A stretch of 64,000 bases of DNA from an uncultured Muribaculaceae bacterium (GCA_910587235.1 CAJUKD010000014.1:1-64000); one strand, 5' to 3'; counted from the first letter of the stretch, positions 7,329 through 15,675 are shown. Program-made: numbers and translations. The notes: generated by a model from the sequence alone, not told the origin.

Positions 7329-8921
7329 ATGAATGTCCATTCCCGCCATCTTCCCGGCGCCACGATGATAGTTTTTGCGGCCATTGTGCTTCTTTTTGTG
7401 CCCTGGCTCGGTGAAACGCTCTTTTATTCAAAAGGAGAACCGCGCGAGGCCGTCGTGGCCTTGAGCATTCTCCAGTCCGGCGACTGGATCCTGCCGGTGA
7501 ACTATGGCGCCGACATACCTTTCAAACCGCCATTTCTTGCCTGGTTGATTGCAATATTCGCCAAAGTGTTCAACGGCGGAGTTGTCGGCGAATTCGTATC
7601 CCGTCTTCCGTCGGCTGTGGCGGCTACCGCTATGCTTATGGGCGGATATTTCTGGGCGCGACGTGTGCGTGATACCCGTTTTGCCATTATTTTCACTCTT
7701 ATAACGGCCACATCGTTCGAGGTTTTCCGCGCGGCCATGGCCTGTCGTGTCGACATGGTGCTGACGGCCTGTTCGGTGGGCGCCATATATATAATGTATG
7801 ACCTGCGGGAGCGCCGCGGGCATTACCGCGCCTTGCGTTATGCCGCCGTGTGGCTTCTCCTTGCCTGTGCCGCGCTCACCAAGGGTCCGGTGGGTTCGTT
7901 GCTCCCTTGTTTTGCCATGGGCATTTATTGTCTTCTGAGGCGTGACCGCTTCTGGCCGGTGCTTGGGCGTATGCTTGCCCTTGCGCTGACGGCGCTGATT
8001 CCGTATGCGCTGTGGGCATGGGCGGCGTATCTGCAAGGAGGCGACGCTTTCATGGCTCTTGTCCTTGAGGAAAATACAGGACGCCTTACCGGCACTATGT
8101 CTTATAGCAGCCATGTCAAGCCGGTGTGGTACAACGGAGTGACTCTTCTCAGCGGACTGTTGCCTTGGACACTTCTTGCTCTTATGGCTACGGCTTCGAC
8201 CGGGCGTGTGCGACGCGGACCTATGAAAACGGCGGGTTTGCTGGCTTTGGCTGTGTCGGTGACCGTTGTCGGATTCTACTGTATTCCCGAAAGCAAGCGC
8301 AGCGTCTATCTTCTTCCGGCATATCCTTTCATCTGCTATGGCCTGACGGCCATGACTGAAGCTATAGCGGCCAAGCGCGTCATGCGTGTGTTCGCGTGGT
8401 TTATGGCGCTGCTTGCGGTGGCCGCTCCTTTGCTTTTTGCCGCCGCTACAATTATTCAGCCCGAGCAGTTGCCGCCTCTCGTGATGCCTTGGGGTGTGGC
8501 GTCTTATGTCATGCTTGCCTTGCCGTTTGCCGCCGGTGTGGCATGGATGTGCAACCGTCATAGTCCTGTCGGGCATGTGCTTGTGATTGTATGGTCGCTT
8601 TATCTCGCGTATACTGCGGCTATCATGCCGGCAGTGCTGAATCCCCGGAGCGACAGCCGCGCACTGGCAGAGATTCCTGATGGAGCGAATGTGTACAGCC
8701 TTGCCGATGATGACCGGCTCTATTCCCTCAACTATTATCTCGGCGATGCCATAAGGACTGTTCCGGATATTGAAGCTGCGGCTGCTTTGCCGTCGGGTGC
8801 GGTGCTTATAGTGCACGATCGTTTCGAACCGGAGATTCCGCGCGATGCTTTCGATGTGGAGGTGTTACTCGACCGTTCGGCCGACCATCGCCGAAAGCTA
8901 TATAAAGCCGTAAGAAAATAA
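7329..8921 (+). CDS. ArnT-like GT39 family glycosyltransferase
   Basis: A 530-residue polytopic membrane protein of the PMT/ArnT superfamily, which transfers sugars from polyprenyl-phosphate donors onto lipid or protein acceptors on the periplasmic side. The first loop carries LFYSKGEPREAVVALSILQSG, the Bacteroidetes version of the catalytic 'D/G-E' loop, followed by FKPPFLAWLIA. About 12 hydrophobic segments are visible, then a soluble tail of about 90 residues with RSDSRALAEIPDGANVY. The start at 7329 is set by the promoter, which lies just upstream; an earlier in-frame ATG at 7287 lies upstream of the -33 box. The acceptor is unknown; lipid A modification is one possibility. Confidence 0.82.
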   Translation: MNVHSRHLPGATMIVFAAIVLLFVPWLGETLFYSKGEPREAVVALSILQSGDWILPVNYGADIPFKPPFLAWLIAIFAKVFNGGVVGEFVSRLPSAVAATAMLMGGYFWARRVRDTRFAIIFTLITATSFEVFRAAMACRVDMVLTACSVGAIYIMYDLRERRGHYRALRYAAVWLLLACAALTKGPVGSLLPCFAMGIYCLLRRDRFWPVLGRMLALALTALIPYALWAWAAYLQGGDAFMALVLEENTGRLTGTMSYSSHVKPVWYNGVTLLSGLLPWTLLALMATASTGRVRRGPMKTAGLLALAVSVTVVGFYCIPESKRSVYLLPAYPFICYGLTAMTEAIAAKRVMRVFAWFMALLAVAAPLLFAAATIIQPEQLPPLVMPWGVASYVMLALPFAAGVAWMCNRHSPVGHVLVIVWSLYLAYTAAIMPAVLNPRSDSRALAEIPDGANVYSLADDDRLYSLNYYLGDAIRTVPDIEAAAALPSGAVLIVHDRFEPEIPRDAFDVEVLLDRSADHRRKLYKAVRK

Positions 8922-8963
8922 ACACATATATAATTATATCTCAGGTTTTCCACTTTGTAATCT

Positions 8964-10325
8964 ATGGAACTTAACAGTCTTACTGCAATCTCTCCTGTCG
9001 ACGGCCGCTATCGCGGCAAGTGCGATGCTCTCGCGGCTTATTTTTCGGAATACGCGCTGATGCGCTACCGCGTGAAAGTCGAAATAGAATATTTCATCGC
9101 CTTGTGTGAGATTCCTCTGCCTCAGCTCGCGGGTGTCGATTCATCGGTGTTCCCTTCGCTGCGTGCCATCTATTCTCCGGAGAATTTCACTCTTGAATGT
9201 GCCGGCCGTATCAAGGAAATCGAGCAGGTCACCAACCACGATGTCAAGGCAGTGGAGTATTTTATCAAGGAGCAGTTCGACCGCCTTGGTCTGGAGAATT
9301 ACAAGGAATTCATTCACTTCGGACTGACTTCGCAGGACATAAATAATACGTCCGTGCCCATGAGCGTGGCCGATGCGATTGCCGACGTCTTCCGCCCTGC
9401 GCTGATACGCCTTATCGACAAACTGGATTCGCTGGCCCGCGAATGGGCTTCGGTGGCTATGCTTGCCAAGACGCACGGACAGCCAGCCTCGCCCACTACT
9501 CTGGGAAAAGAAATAGAGGTATATGTTTATCGTCTGCGTACATGCCTTCAGGCTCTCGATGCCGAGCGTGTCACGGGTAAGTTCGGCGGCGCTACCGGCA
9601 ATTTCAATGCTCACCGCGCGGCATATCCCGACTATGACTGGCGCCGTTTTGCTGCCGAGTTCCTCGATGGACGCCTCGGCATAGGCCGCGAGGAGTTCAC
9701 CACCCAGATTTCAAATTACGACAATCTTGCCGCACTGTTCGATGCCCTTGCACGTATAAATACTGTTGTGCTCGACCTTGACCGCGATATGTGGATGTAC
9801 ATATCCATGGATTATTTCAAGCAGCGCATCAAGGCCGGCGAGGTCGGTTCATCGGCCATGCCTCATAAGGTGAACCCTATCGACTACGAGAATTCAGAGG
9901 GTAATATCGGTATAGCAAATGCCGTCTATTCGCATCTGGCGTCGAAGCTGCCGGTGTCGCGCCTGCAGCGCGACCTGACCGACTCGACGGTGCTGCGCAA
10001 TGTCGGCGTTCCCATGGCGCATAGCATCATAGCCATAGAATCGACTCTCAAAGGACTCGGCAAGCTGATTCTCAATGCCGATGCCATAGCCCGCGATCTT
10101 TCGGGCATGTGGAGCGTGGTTGCCGAGGGAATACAGACTATCCTGCGCCGCGAAGGATACCCCAATCCGTATGAAACACTGAAAGCTCTTACGCGTGTCA
10201 ATACGGGGGTAACGGCCGAGAGCATATCCGAGTTCATCGACTCGCTTGAGGTTTCGGATGCCGTCAAGGTCGAACTGCATGCCCTGTCGCCGGCGACATA
10301 CGTTGGTTATACCCTTGATGATTAA
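8964..10325 (+). CDS. purB: Adenylosuccinate lyase
   Basis: 453 residues. It catalyses two steps of purine synthesis: SAICAR to AICAR plus fumarate, and adenylosuccinate to AMP plus fumarate. The superfamily signature loop SSAMPHKVNPIDYENSEGN is present, as are TSQDINNT and the catalytic-histidine region AKTHGQPASPTTLGKE. The length matches the E. coli-type enzyme. It lies 42 bp downstream of the GT39 gene with no terminator seen between, so they may be co-transcribed. Its TAA overlaps the stop codon of the convergent lpxB gene inside a shared TTAA. Confidence 0.97.
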   Translation: MELNSLTAISPVDGRYRGKCDALAAYFSEYALMRYRVKVEIEYFIALCEIPLPQLAGVDSSVFPSLRAIYSPENFTLECAGRIKEIEQVTNHDVKAVEYFIKEQFDRLGLENYKEFIHFGLTSQDINNTSVPMSVADAIADVFRPALIRLIDKLDSLAREWASVAMLAKTHGQPASPTTLGKEIEVYVYRLRTCLQALDAERVTGKFGGATGNFNAHRAAYPDYDWRRFAAEFLDGRLGIGREEFTTQISNYDNLAALFDALARINTVVLDLDRDMWMYISMDYFKQRIKAGEVGSSAMPHKVNPIDYENSEGNIGIANAVYSHLASKLPVSRLQRDLTDSTVLRNVGVPMAHSIIAIESTLKGLGKLILNADAIARDLSGMWSVVAEGIQTILRREGYPNPYETLKALTRVNTGVTAESISEFIDSLEVSDAVKVELHALSPATYVGYTLDD

Positions 10326-11452
10326 TCGGATATTATAAGAGTTGCGGCACGTGCCGGGGCGCATCCGTCGCCCAGACGTCCGCGAATTTCCCTGTAGCCC
10401 GCGAGCTGAGCCTCGCGGGCTTCGCTGTTCTGCCTGAGCAGTGGTTCAAGCTGTGCGGCCACTGACTCGGGGGTGCACAAATGCAGCAGCATTTCGGGTA
10501 TTATCTCCCTGTCGGCGATGAGGTTGGGCAGTGTGACGAATCGCACGCTCAGCAGCCGTTTCATGATATTGTACGACAGGCGCGAACCGTTGGCGCGGTA
10601 AACGGCAACCTGCGGCACTCCTGCCAGAGCTGTTTCGAGCGTGGCGGTGCCGGATGTGACAAGCGCGGCGCGGCTGTTGACAAGTATGTCGACGGCCGAC
10701 TCTTCGCGTAGCACGGGAGTATCGTTTGTCGCTCCGGCGGCGCTGTAGATTTCATCGTCGATGCCAGGAGCGCCGACTATCACACCGCGGTACTGCGGAA
10801 AGTGTGCCATCACGGCGAGCATCACCGGCAGATTGTTGCGGATTTCGCCGCGGCGGCTTCCAGGCATCAGGGCCACCAATGGGCGGTGAGGCCGCAGACG
10901 TCTGGCGGAGAAGAATTCTTCCCGCGGGGGCACGAGGGTGAGGCGTTTGTCGATCTCACCGACAGAGGGATTTCCCACATATATTGATTCGGCTCCGTTC
11001 GCATGGTAAAAATCCGGTTCGAACGGCAGAATTGAATATACGTGTCGCACCAGACGGCGGATATCGCGTATCCGCCATTTTTTCCATGCCCATATTTTAG
11101 GCGATATGTAATAGTCGGTGATGATTCCGGCTTTGGCTGCCGCAGCGGCGAGTTTGAGGTTGAAGCTTGGATAGTCGACCAGTACCAGCCGGTCGGGTGC
11201 ATAAGTTTTCAGGGCTTCGCGGGCCGTGCGCAGATTGTGCGCCACTTTCCCCAGATTGCGCAGGACTTCGCTGAAGCCCATATAGGCCATGTCGCGGTAG
11301 TGGATCAGCGGTGCGTGGCCGGCGGCTTCGGCCATCATGTCGCCGCCGAGAAATGTGAATTCGGCTTTCGGGTCGAGGCGGCGCAGTTCGTCGATAAGGG
11401 CTGCTGCGTGGAGGTCGCCCGAGGCTTCGCCTGCTGATATGAAGTATTTCAT
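10322..11452 (-). CDS. lpxB: Lipid-A-disaccharide synthase
   Basis: 376 residues. It joins UDP-2,3-diacylglucosamine and lipid X to make the lipid A disaccharide at the inner membrane. The family features are clear: N-terminal ISAGEASGDLHAAALIDEL, the GGDMMAEAG-like region, YYISPKIWAWKKWR, LPFEPDFY, LMPGSRRGEI and the donor-site TSGTATLETALAGVPQVAVYR. The start is the ATG overlapping the end of the upstream deaminase gene by 4 bp; the frame is open far upstream but that part is a shadow of the genes before it. It is the third gene of the rnz-tadA-lpxB operon. Confidence 0.96.
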   Translation of the reverse strand: MKYFISAGEASGDLHAAALIDELRRLDPKAEFTFLGGDMMAEAAGHAPLIHYRDMAYMGFSEVLRNLGKVAHNLRTAREALKTYAPDRLVLVDYPSFNLKLAAAAAKAGIITDYYISPKIWAWKKWRIRDIRRLVRHVYSILPFEPDFYHANGAESIYVGNPSVGEIDKRLTLVPPREEFFSARRLRPHRPLVALMPGSRRGEIRNNLPVMLAVMAHFPQYRGVIVGAPGIDDEIYSAAGATNDTPVLREESAVDILVNSRAALVTSGTATLETALAGVPQVAVYRANGSRLSYNIMKRLLSVRFVTLPNLIADREIIPEMLLHLCTPESVAAQLEPLLRQNSEAREAQLAGYREIRGRLGDGCAPARAATLIISD

Positions 11453-11904
11453 TTGCTGTTTCGTTTGCTCCGGAAGAATTCCTGCATCAGTTCCCGGCAT
11501 TCGTCGGCGCGTATGCCTGAGCTTATTTCGGTTTTGGGATGGAAGGGAGAGGCATCTTCGCGACATACGGCGCTGTAGCCCCGTCGCGGATCGGCAGTGC
11601 CGTAGACAATGCGTCCTATCTGGCTCCAACCCAGGGCGCCGGCGCACATTGTGCATGGTTCGACAGTAACGTAGAGCGTGCAGTCGGAGAGGTATTTCCC
11701 GCCGAGGCTCTGTGCGGCGGCGCTTATTGCGAGCATTTCGGCGTGGGCCGTTACGTCGGTCAGCGCTTCCGTGCGGTTGTGGCCGCGTCCTATCACGCGT
11801 CCGGAGGCCACTACTACGGCGCCTATGGGGATTTCGCCGGCGGCGGCTGCGTTGCGGGCTTCGGCAATGGCAAGCCCCATGAAGTAATTGTCGTCGAGAA
11901 GCAT
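11449..11904 (-). CDS. tadA: tRNA-specific adenosine deaminase
   Basis: A 151-residue zinc deaminase that converts A34 to inosine in tRNA-Arg(ACG). The zinc and catalytic motifs are visible: TAHAEMLAI (H54, E56) and VEPCTMCAGA (C84, C87). The length is typical. It starts 18 bp after rnz and overlaps lpxB by 4 bp (ATGA), indicating translational coupling. A related guanine or cytosine deaminase is a less likely reading. Confidence 0.9.
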   Translation of the reverse strand: MLLDDNYFMGLAIAEARNAAAAGEIPIGAVVVASGRVIGRGHNRTEALTDVTAHAEMLAISAAAQSLGGKYLSDCTLYVTVEPCTMCAGALGWSQIGRIVYGTADPRRGYSAVCREDASPFHPKTEISSGIRADECRELMQEFFRSKRNSK

Positions 11905-11922
11905 GTGTCGGGATGGATAAAG

Positions 11923-12840
11923 TCAGCGGATATCTATTTTCATTCCTTCGTTGGCGGCAATGACTGCGGGAAATTCTTCGGCAGCCTGAGCGACGAGTAC
12001 GGAACTGTCGGTTACGGTTTTGGAATAATGCCCGATTACAAGTCTTGAAGCTCCGGATTCGGATGCTATCCGTGCAGCCTGGCGTGCGGTGGAGTGGCCG
12101 CGTATGCCTGCGCGGGCAGCTTGTTTGTCGCCGTATGTTGCCTCGTGGTATATCACGTCTATTCCTTTTACAGCTTCGGCTACCCGCAGGTCGAATGCCG
12201 TGTCGGAACAGTAGGCATAGCTTGCGGCCGGTGTCGGAGCTGTGGTTAGCCTCTCGTTGGGCACTACGGTGCCGTCGGATGTGACAAAATCCGCGCCTTC
12301 CTTTATTGCGGGAATCTGCCAGTGCGGGATGTTGTAGAATTTGGCCATATCGCCACGCATGTGTCGCGGGCCTTGTTTTTCCCGGAAAATAAAGCCGGAG
12401 CATGGCACGCGGTGGAAAAGAGGGAAATTTTCCACAATCATTGTGCGGTCTTCGTAGAGCACGGCCGATGCAGCAGGATCGAATATGTTATAGCGCAGGG
12501 TGTAGGATGGCTCCCGGCACATGGCTTCCATGATTGTTTGCAGCAGTTCGGCGCCTTCGCGGCAGATATGTACTGTGATTTCGCCTTCGATGTTGTGGAG
12601 CGACATTGTCGACAACAGCCCTGGCAGTCCGAGAAAGTGGTCGCCGTGTATGTGGGAGATGAATATATTCCGCAGTTTTGCGTAGGCTATTCCGTAGCGG
12701 CGCATCTGCAATTGTGTGCCTTCGCCGCAGTCGATCATGAACAGACGGTCGTGGAACGACAGCACCTGCGAACTTGGCAGGTGACGCAAGGTCGGAGTTG
12801 CCGACCCGCATCCGAGGATTCTGACGTTGAAATATGACAT
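11923..12840 (-). CDS. rnz: Ribonuclease Z
   Basis: A 305-residue metallo-beta-lactamase-fold endonuclease that trims tRNA 3' ends. This fits the tRNA genes of this window, none of which encodes CCA. The zinc motif SHIHGDHFLGLPG is present, along with the later DTAFD, HEATYG and GHYSKTV histidine/aspartate positions. The start is MSYFNVRI at 12840; an ATG four codons earlier overlaps the -7 box at 12850-12857 and can be dismissed. It is the first gene of the operon with tadA and lpxB. Confidence 0.95.
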   Translation of the reverse strand: MSYFNVRILGCGSATPTLRHLPSSQVLSFHDRLFMIDCGEGTQLQMRRYGIAYAKLRNIFISHIHGDHFLGLPGLLSTMSLHNIEGEITVHICREGAELLQTIMEAMCREPSYTLRYNIFDPAASAVLYEDRTMIVENFPLFHRVPCSGFIFREKQGPRHMRGDMAKFYNIPHWQIPAIKEGADFVTSDGTVVPNERLTTAPTPAASYAYCSDTAFDLRVAEAVKGIDVIYHEATYGDKQAARAGIRGHSTARQAARIASESGASRLVIGHYSKTVTDSSVLVAQAAEEFPAVIAANEGMKIDIR

Positions 12841-12849
12841 CGTGAAGTG

Positions 12850-12857
12850 CAAAGATA
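12850..12857 (-). promoter_or_regulatory. Promoter -7 box of the rnz-tadA-lpxB operon
   Basis: TATCTTTG on the minus strand, 9 bp before the rnz ATG, implying a leader of only a few bases. A TTTG lies 23 bp further upstream (12881-12884), slightly beyond the usual spacing. Confidence 0.65.
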
Positions 12858-12940
12858 GGCAAAATTGGCCGTCGACCTTGCAAAAAAAGGATAAAAAACA
12901 CCTATATAGTGTATGTTAAGCCATCTTGCCTTCAACTTTT

Positions 12941-12994
12941 ATGCCGCGGATTCGTAGTATCTATACACAACAGCAGAAAGAAGTGATACATTGA
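12941..12994 (+). other. Possible 17-codon reading frame in a terminated short transcript
   Basis: The 442-bp gap between rnz and the OmpA-like gene contains ATG-CCG...CAT-TGA encoding MPRIRSIYTQQQKEVIH. It is followed by TTTTTTCATAGGATTAGATT and, 37 bp later, a strong terminator on the same strand. No other plus-strand gene needs that terminator, so a short RNA or mini-gene probably ends there. No canonical -7 box was found upstream. Past the terminator, 13074-13215 contains a small GCGGCG/CGCCGC hairpin and nothing else recognised. Confidence 0.35.
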
Positions 12995-13030
12995 ATTAGT
13001 TTTTTCATAGGATTAGATTTTAAGGTTAAG

Positions 13031-13073
13031 GGCCGGCGGAAATCGTGAGATTGCCGCCGGTCCGTTTTTTTTT
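13031..13073 (+). terminator. Strong rho-independent terminator without an obvious gene
   Basis: A 9-bp GC stem (GGCCGGCGG with CCGCCGGTCC, one bulged T) and a run of nine T. It lies on the plus strand, with the only plus-strand candidate upstream being the 17-codon frame. Confidence 0.85.
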
Positions 13074-13215
13074 CACTATCCGGAGGAGTGATTCACGGGC
13101 TTGCAAACAATTGCGTGGGGAGCGATGTTATACTTGCAAGCGGCGAGGAAACGCCGCCGGTCGTTTCTACTATTTTTAGAGAGATGATAGTGTTTAACAA
13201 TAATGTATTAAAATA

Positions 13216-13246
13216 ATTGTGCTTTTAACAAAATTCTCTACCTTTG
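13216..13246 (+). promoter_or_regulatory. Promoter of the OmpA-family gene
   Basis: ATTG (13216-13219), a 19-bp spacer, then TACCTTTG (13239-13246). It gives a leader of about 30 nt before the ATG at 13283. Confidence 0.75.
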
Positions 13247-13282
13247 TACTGATTTAAGCATTAATTCTAATTGTTGGATTTT

Positions 13283-14422
13283 ATGAAAAAGACAATTCTT
13301 GCGGGTGTGGCGGCACTTGGTGCGCTCTCCGCGGCTGCCCAGGCAGTAGAACAGCCTAAATTTTTTGACAACTGGTCCATCGGCCTTGACGGCGGTGTTA
13401 CCACTCCCATGAATCATCATCCCTTCTTCGGCTCGATGCGCGGTCTTGCAGGCCTGCATGTCGACAAGCAGATCACTCCGGTTTTCGGAATGGGTGTCGA
13501 AGGCCAGTTCGGTGTCAACACTTCTTCGTGGCATGGCTTTACGCGCAGCACCACGGCTTTTGATAATTCATATGTAGGAGTCTACGGTACTGTCGACCTG
13601 TTCAATCTTTTCGGTGGCTATCAGTGCGATCTCCGTCCGTTTACGATCGACGCTGTTGCCGGCGCGGGCTGGGGCCATCTATATCTTAACGAGGAGGCCG
13701 GACCTGACGTGAACTATTTCGGCACTAAGGTCGGCCTTAATTTCAACTTCAATGTAAGCAAGGTGGTAACGCTGGCCCTTAAGCCGTCTATCAACTGGAA
13801 CATGAACGGCGGCGGCGCCAAGCAGTCGGCTACGGCCTACAACATCAATCGCGCTACGTTCAATCTGATGGCCGGTGTGACGTTCCACTTCGGCGGCGGT
13901 TTCGACTGTGTGCGTCCTTACAACCAGGCTGAGATCGACGCCCTTAACGGACAAATCAACGCCCTGCGCGGAGATCTCGAACTTACCGCGGCTGAAAATG
14001 CAGCCATCGCTACCCGCGCGGCCGCTCTCCAGAATGAACTGAACGCATGCCGCTCGCGCAAGCCTGAAGTTGTGAAGGAGGTGTCGAACCAGCTGAATTC
14101 TGTACGTTTCGTATTCTTCCGCGTCGGTTCTTCCAAGATTACTGCTGATCAGATGCCTAATGTGGAAATGATTGCCGACTATATGAAGAATCATCCGGCT
14201 TCCAAGGTGGTGATCAAGGGTTACGCATCGCCAGAAGGCAATCTTGACTTCAACATCCGTCTTGCACAGAACCGTGCCGAATCGGTCCGCAATACTCTTA
14301 TCAAACGATTCAAGATTGCAGGCGACCGCATCACCGCACAGGGTGAAGGCATAGGCAACATGTTCGAGGAGGATTCATGGAACCGCGTGAGCATCTGCAC
14401 ACTTGAGGAAACAGGTAAATAG
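13283..14422 (+). CDS. OmpA family outer-membrane protein
   Basis: A 379-residue protein with signal peptide MKKTILAGVAALGALSAAAQA, an N-terminal eight-strand-type barrel (about residues 20-210), a coiled-coil-like Ala/Leu-rich linker (EIDALNGQINALRGDLELTA), and a C-terminal OmpA peptidoglycan-binding domain (about 270-379; FFRVGSSKI, KGYASPEGN, NRAESVRNTL, GEG). It anchors the outer membrane to the cell wall. A TTG-initiated extension of four codons exists, but MKK with a normal signal peptide is preferred. A strong promoter precedes it and a 14-bp hairpin follows, as expected for an abundant protein. Confidence 0.93.
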   Translation: MKKTILAGVAALGALSAAAQAVEQPKFFDNWSIGLDGGVTTPMNHHPFFGSMRGLAGLHVDKQITPVFGMGVEGQFGVNTSSWHGFTRSTTAFDNSYVGVYGTVDLFNLFGGYQCDLRPFTIDAVAGAGWGHLYLNEEAGPDVNYFGTKVGLNFNFNVSKVVTLALKPSINWNMNGGGAKQSATAYNINRATFNLMAGVTFHFGGGFDCVRPYNQAEIDALNGQINALRGDLELTAAENAAIATRAAALQNELNACRSRKPEVVKEVSNQLNSVRFVFFRVGSSKITADQMPNVEMIADYMKNHPASKVVIKGYASPEGNLDFNIRLAQNRAESVRNTLIKRFKIAGDRITAQGEGIGNMFEEDSWNRVSICTLEETGK

Positions 14423-14461
14423 AATTTCTCTCCTGCGATAACATAACTGACATCAAACGAC

Positions 14462-14494
14462 AAGTCACCCGCGGGGTTTTCCCGCGGGTGACTT
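14462..14494 (+). terminator. Stem-loop after the OmpA-family gene
   Basis: A perfect 14-bp stem (AAGTCACCCGCGGG / CCCGCGGGTGACTT) with a 5-nt loop. The T tract is poor (AATCTCTT), so it may attenuate or protect the mRNA rather than fully terminate; the SemiSWEET gene begins 34 bp later. Confidence 0.65.
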
Positions 14495-14527
14495 AATCTC
14501 TTAAAAAAACTTATAACATTCACGACA

Positions 14528-14806
14528 ATGAACGAAATGCTTATCAACATCGTCGGCTATACGGCCAGCATCTGCATGATTTTCGGTTATCTTCCACAGG
14601 CTATAGCCACAATACGCACGCGTAATACAGACGGCATCGCTATGCCGACATTCTGTATGTTAGGTCTGGGCAGTATTTTTTTTGTAGCCCAGGGTATAAT
14701 GCTCGAGAACTGGCCTTTAGTGATCACCAATGTCATCACTACGATCTGTTCGGTTATTATCTTCGGCATGAAACTCCGCAATGATGCCCGTAAGCGCGGG
14801 AAGTAG
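14528..14806 (+). CDS. SemiSWEET-type PQ-loop small sugar transporter
   Basis: A 92-residue, three-helix membrane protein. The first helix contains the PQ motif in FGYLPQAIATIRTRNTDGIAMP, characteristic of SemiSWEETs, which dimerise to move sugars through the inner membrane. The second helix has FFVAQGIMLENWPLVITN, also typical. The length matches the family (85-95). It has no separate promoter that I can see and may be read through from the OmpA-family gene. The substrate is unknown. Confidence 0.85.
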   Translation: MNEMLINIVGYTASICMIFGYLPQAIATIRTRNTDGIAMPTFCMLGLGSIFFVAQGIMLENWPLVITNVITTICSVIIFGMKLRNDARKRGK

Positions 14807-14814
14807 AGTTTAGG

Positions 14815-14890
14815 GTTTAGAGTTTAGGGGGCTTAGCGGCGCGTCGGGTTTTGTCCGACGAGTCGGTCGGTCACAACGACGGCTCTCCGA
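14815..14890. repeat. Degenerate GTTTAG(G/A) repeats and a possible interspersed motif
   Basis: Right after the SemiSWEET stop come three or four degenerate copies of GTTTAG(G/A)G, then TCGG/CCGA pairings and ACGACGGCTCTCC. GACGGCTCTCC is also found at 1415-1425 after the 57-residue peptide gene, again just past a stop codon. The rest of 14807-14996 holds small hairpins (for example CCCCATGAAATCATGGGG) and no gene. Confidence 0.35.
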
Positions 14891-14996
14891 GCCTCCATGT
14901 TATTGCGGATGATATACCCCCATGAAATCATGGGGTTAAGCACAAGCGCGCACCCTCCGGGTGCTTGGTAACGTGGTGCGGCAGATTCCCCTACGA

Positions 14997-15041
14997 AGAA
15001 AAAGAGCAAGAGGTTGCACCTGTAGGCGCAACCTCTTGCTC
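14997..15041 (-). terminator. Terminator of the 170-residue barrel gene
   Basis: A 14-bp stem (GAGCAAGAGGTTGC / GCAACCTCTTGCTC) followed on the minus strand by TTTTTC. It lies 50 bp past the barrel gene's stop. Confidence 0.85.
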
Positions 15042-15090
15042 GATTCTGTTGTAAAATTGTTTCTGATGTCTGTCGGGTTTATCGCTGATG

Positions 15091-15603
15091 TCAGAGATTG
15101 AAACGCATTCCGACCTGAAGCAGGCCTTGAGCGCCGAATCCAAGTTCGCCGAACATCGAGCATACGCGTGAGATTCCGACTTCGGCGCCGAGCGGCGATG
15201 CCTGCACGGCGAAGTATCCGCGGTTTTTATAGCTGTCGTGGTATGTCATGTGGGAGATGTCGACGCCTACGCCGAGATGGCCGTAGAGAGTGACGATGTT
15301 GTTTCGCCAGTAATCGTATCTGCCGTTGAGCATAATGACGTGGTAGTAGATGTTTGCGTCGGAGTGTTTATAAGAGCTTGACGAGAATGTGTAGCTGGCT
15401 CCGAGATAGAGTTTCGGCGCTACCTTAAAGTTGATTCCGGCGGTCAGCGCACCCCAGGCGTTGTTTACTTTTCCGCCGTCGTGCATGTCGCAGCAGTCCA
15501 TCATGGTGTAGCCTCCGTAGCCGATCTGGAGTTGCGGTTTCTGCGCATAGGCGCAGGTGGCAAGTCCTGCGGCCGCTGCAATGGTCAGGAAGATTTTTTT
15601 CAT
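15091..15603 (-). CDS. Small outer-membrane beta-barrel protein
   Basis: 170 residues. It has a signal peptide (MKKIFLTIAAAAGLATCAYA) and then alternating strands of a small barrel (LQIGYGGYTMMD, LTAGINFKVAPKLYLGASYTF, YFAVQASPLGAEVGI), ending in GLLQVGMRFNL with a terminal aromatic-x-hydrophobic pattern typical for outer-membrane insertion. I do not recognise a specific family. The first in-frame ATG is 15 codons earlier, but MKK with a proper signal peptide is chosen. A perfect palindrome lies 30 bp upstream of the start. It stands alone with its own terminator. Confidence 0.75.
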   Translation of the reverse strand: MKKIFLTIAAAAGLATCAYAQKPQLQIGYGGYTMMDCCDMHDGGKVNNAWGALTAGINFKVAPKLYLGASYTFSSSSYKHSDANIYYHVIMLNGRYDYWRNNIVTLYGHLGVGVDISHMTYHDSYKNRGYFAVQASPLGAEVGISRVCSMFGELGFGAQGLLQVGMRFNL

Positions 15604-15632
15604 TGGAATTGCTTTTTTAACGGTTGAAACAT

Positions 15633-15646
15633 GTTCATATATGAAC
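15633..15646. promoter_or_regulatory. Palindrome upstream of the barrel gene, possible operator
   Basis: GTTCATATATGAAC is a perfect 14-bp palindrome, 30 bp upstream of the barrel gene ATG, without a T run. It has the form of a dimeric repressor site; no regulator gene is adjacent. Confidence 0.4.
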
Positions 15647-15675
15647 AAGAACGCCGGCGGCCGTCAAAATGTTGA

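Noticed and set aside
7428..8816. A 462-codon minus-strand frame within the GT39 gene
   Set aside because: It is His/Arg-rich without any motif and lies exactly opposite a membrane protein gene; a shadow of G+C-rich codon usage.
11453..12403. Upstream extension of the lpxB reading frame
   Set aside because: The residues are Arg-rich and arise from tadA and rnz read in another frame; lpxB similarity begins exactly at the ATG overlapping tadA.
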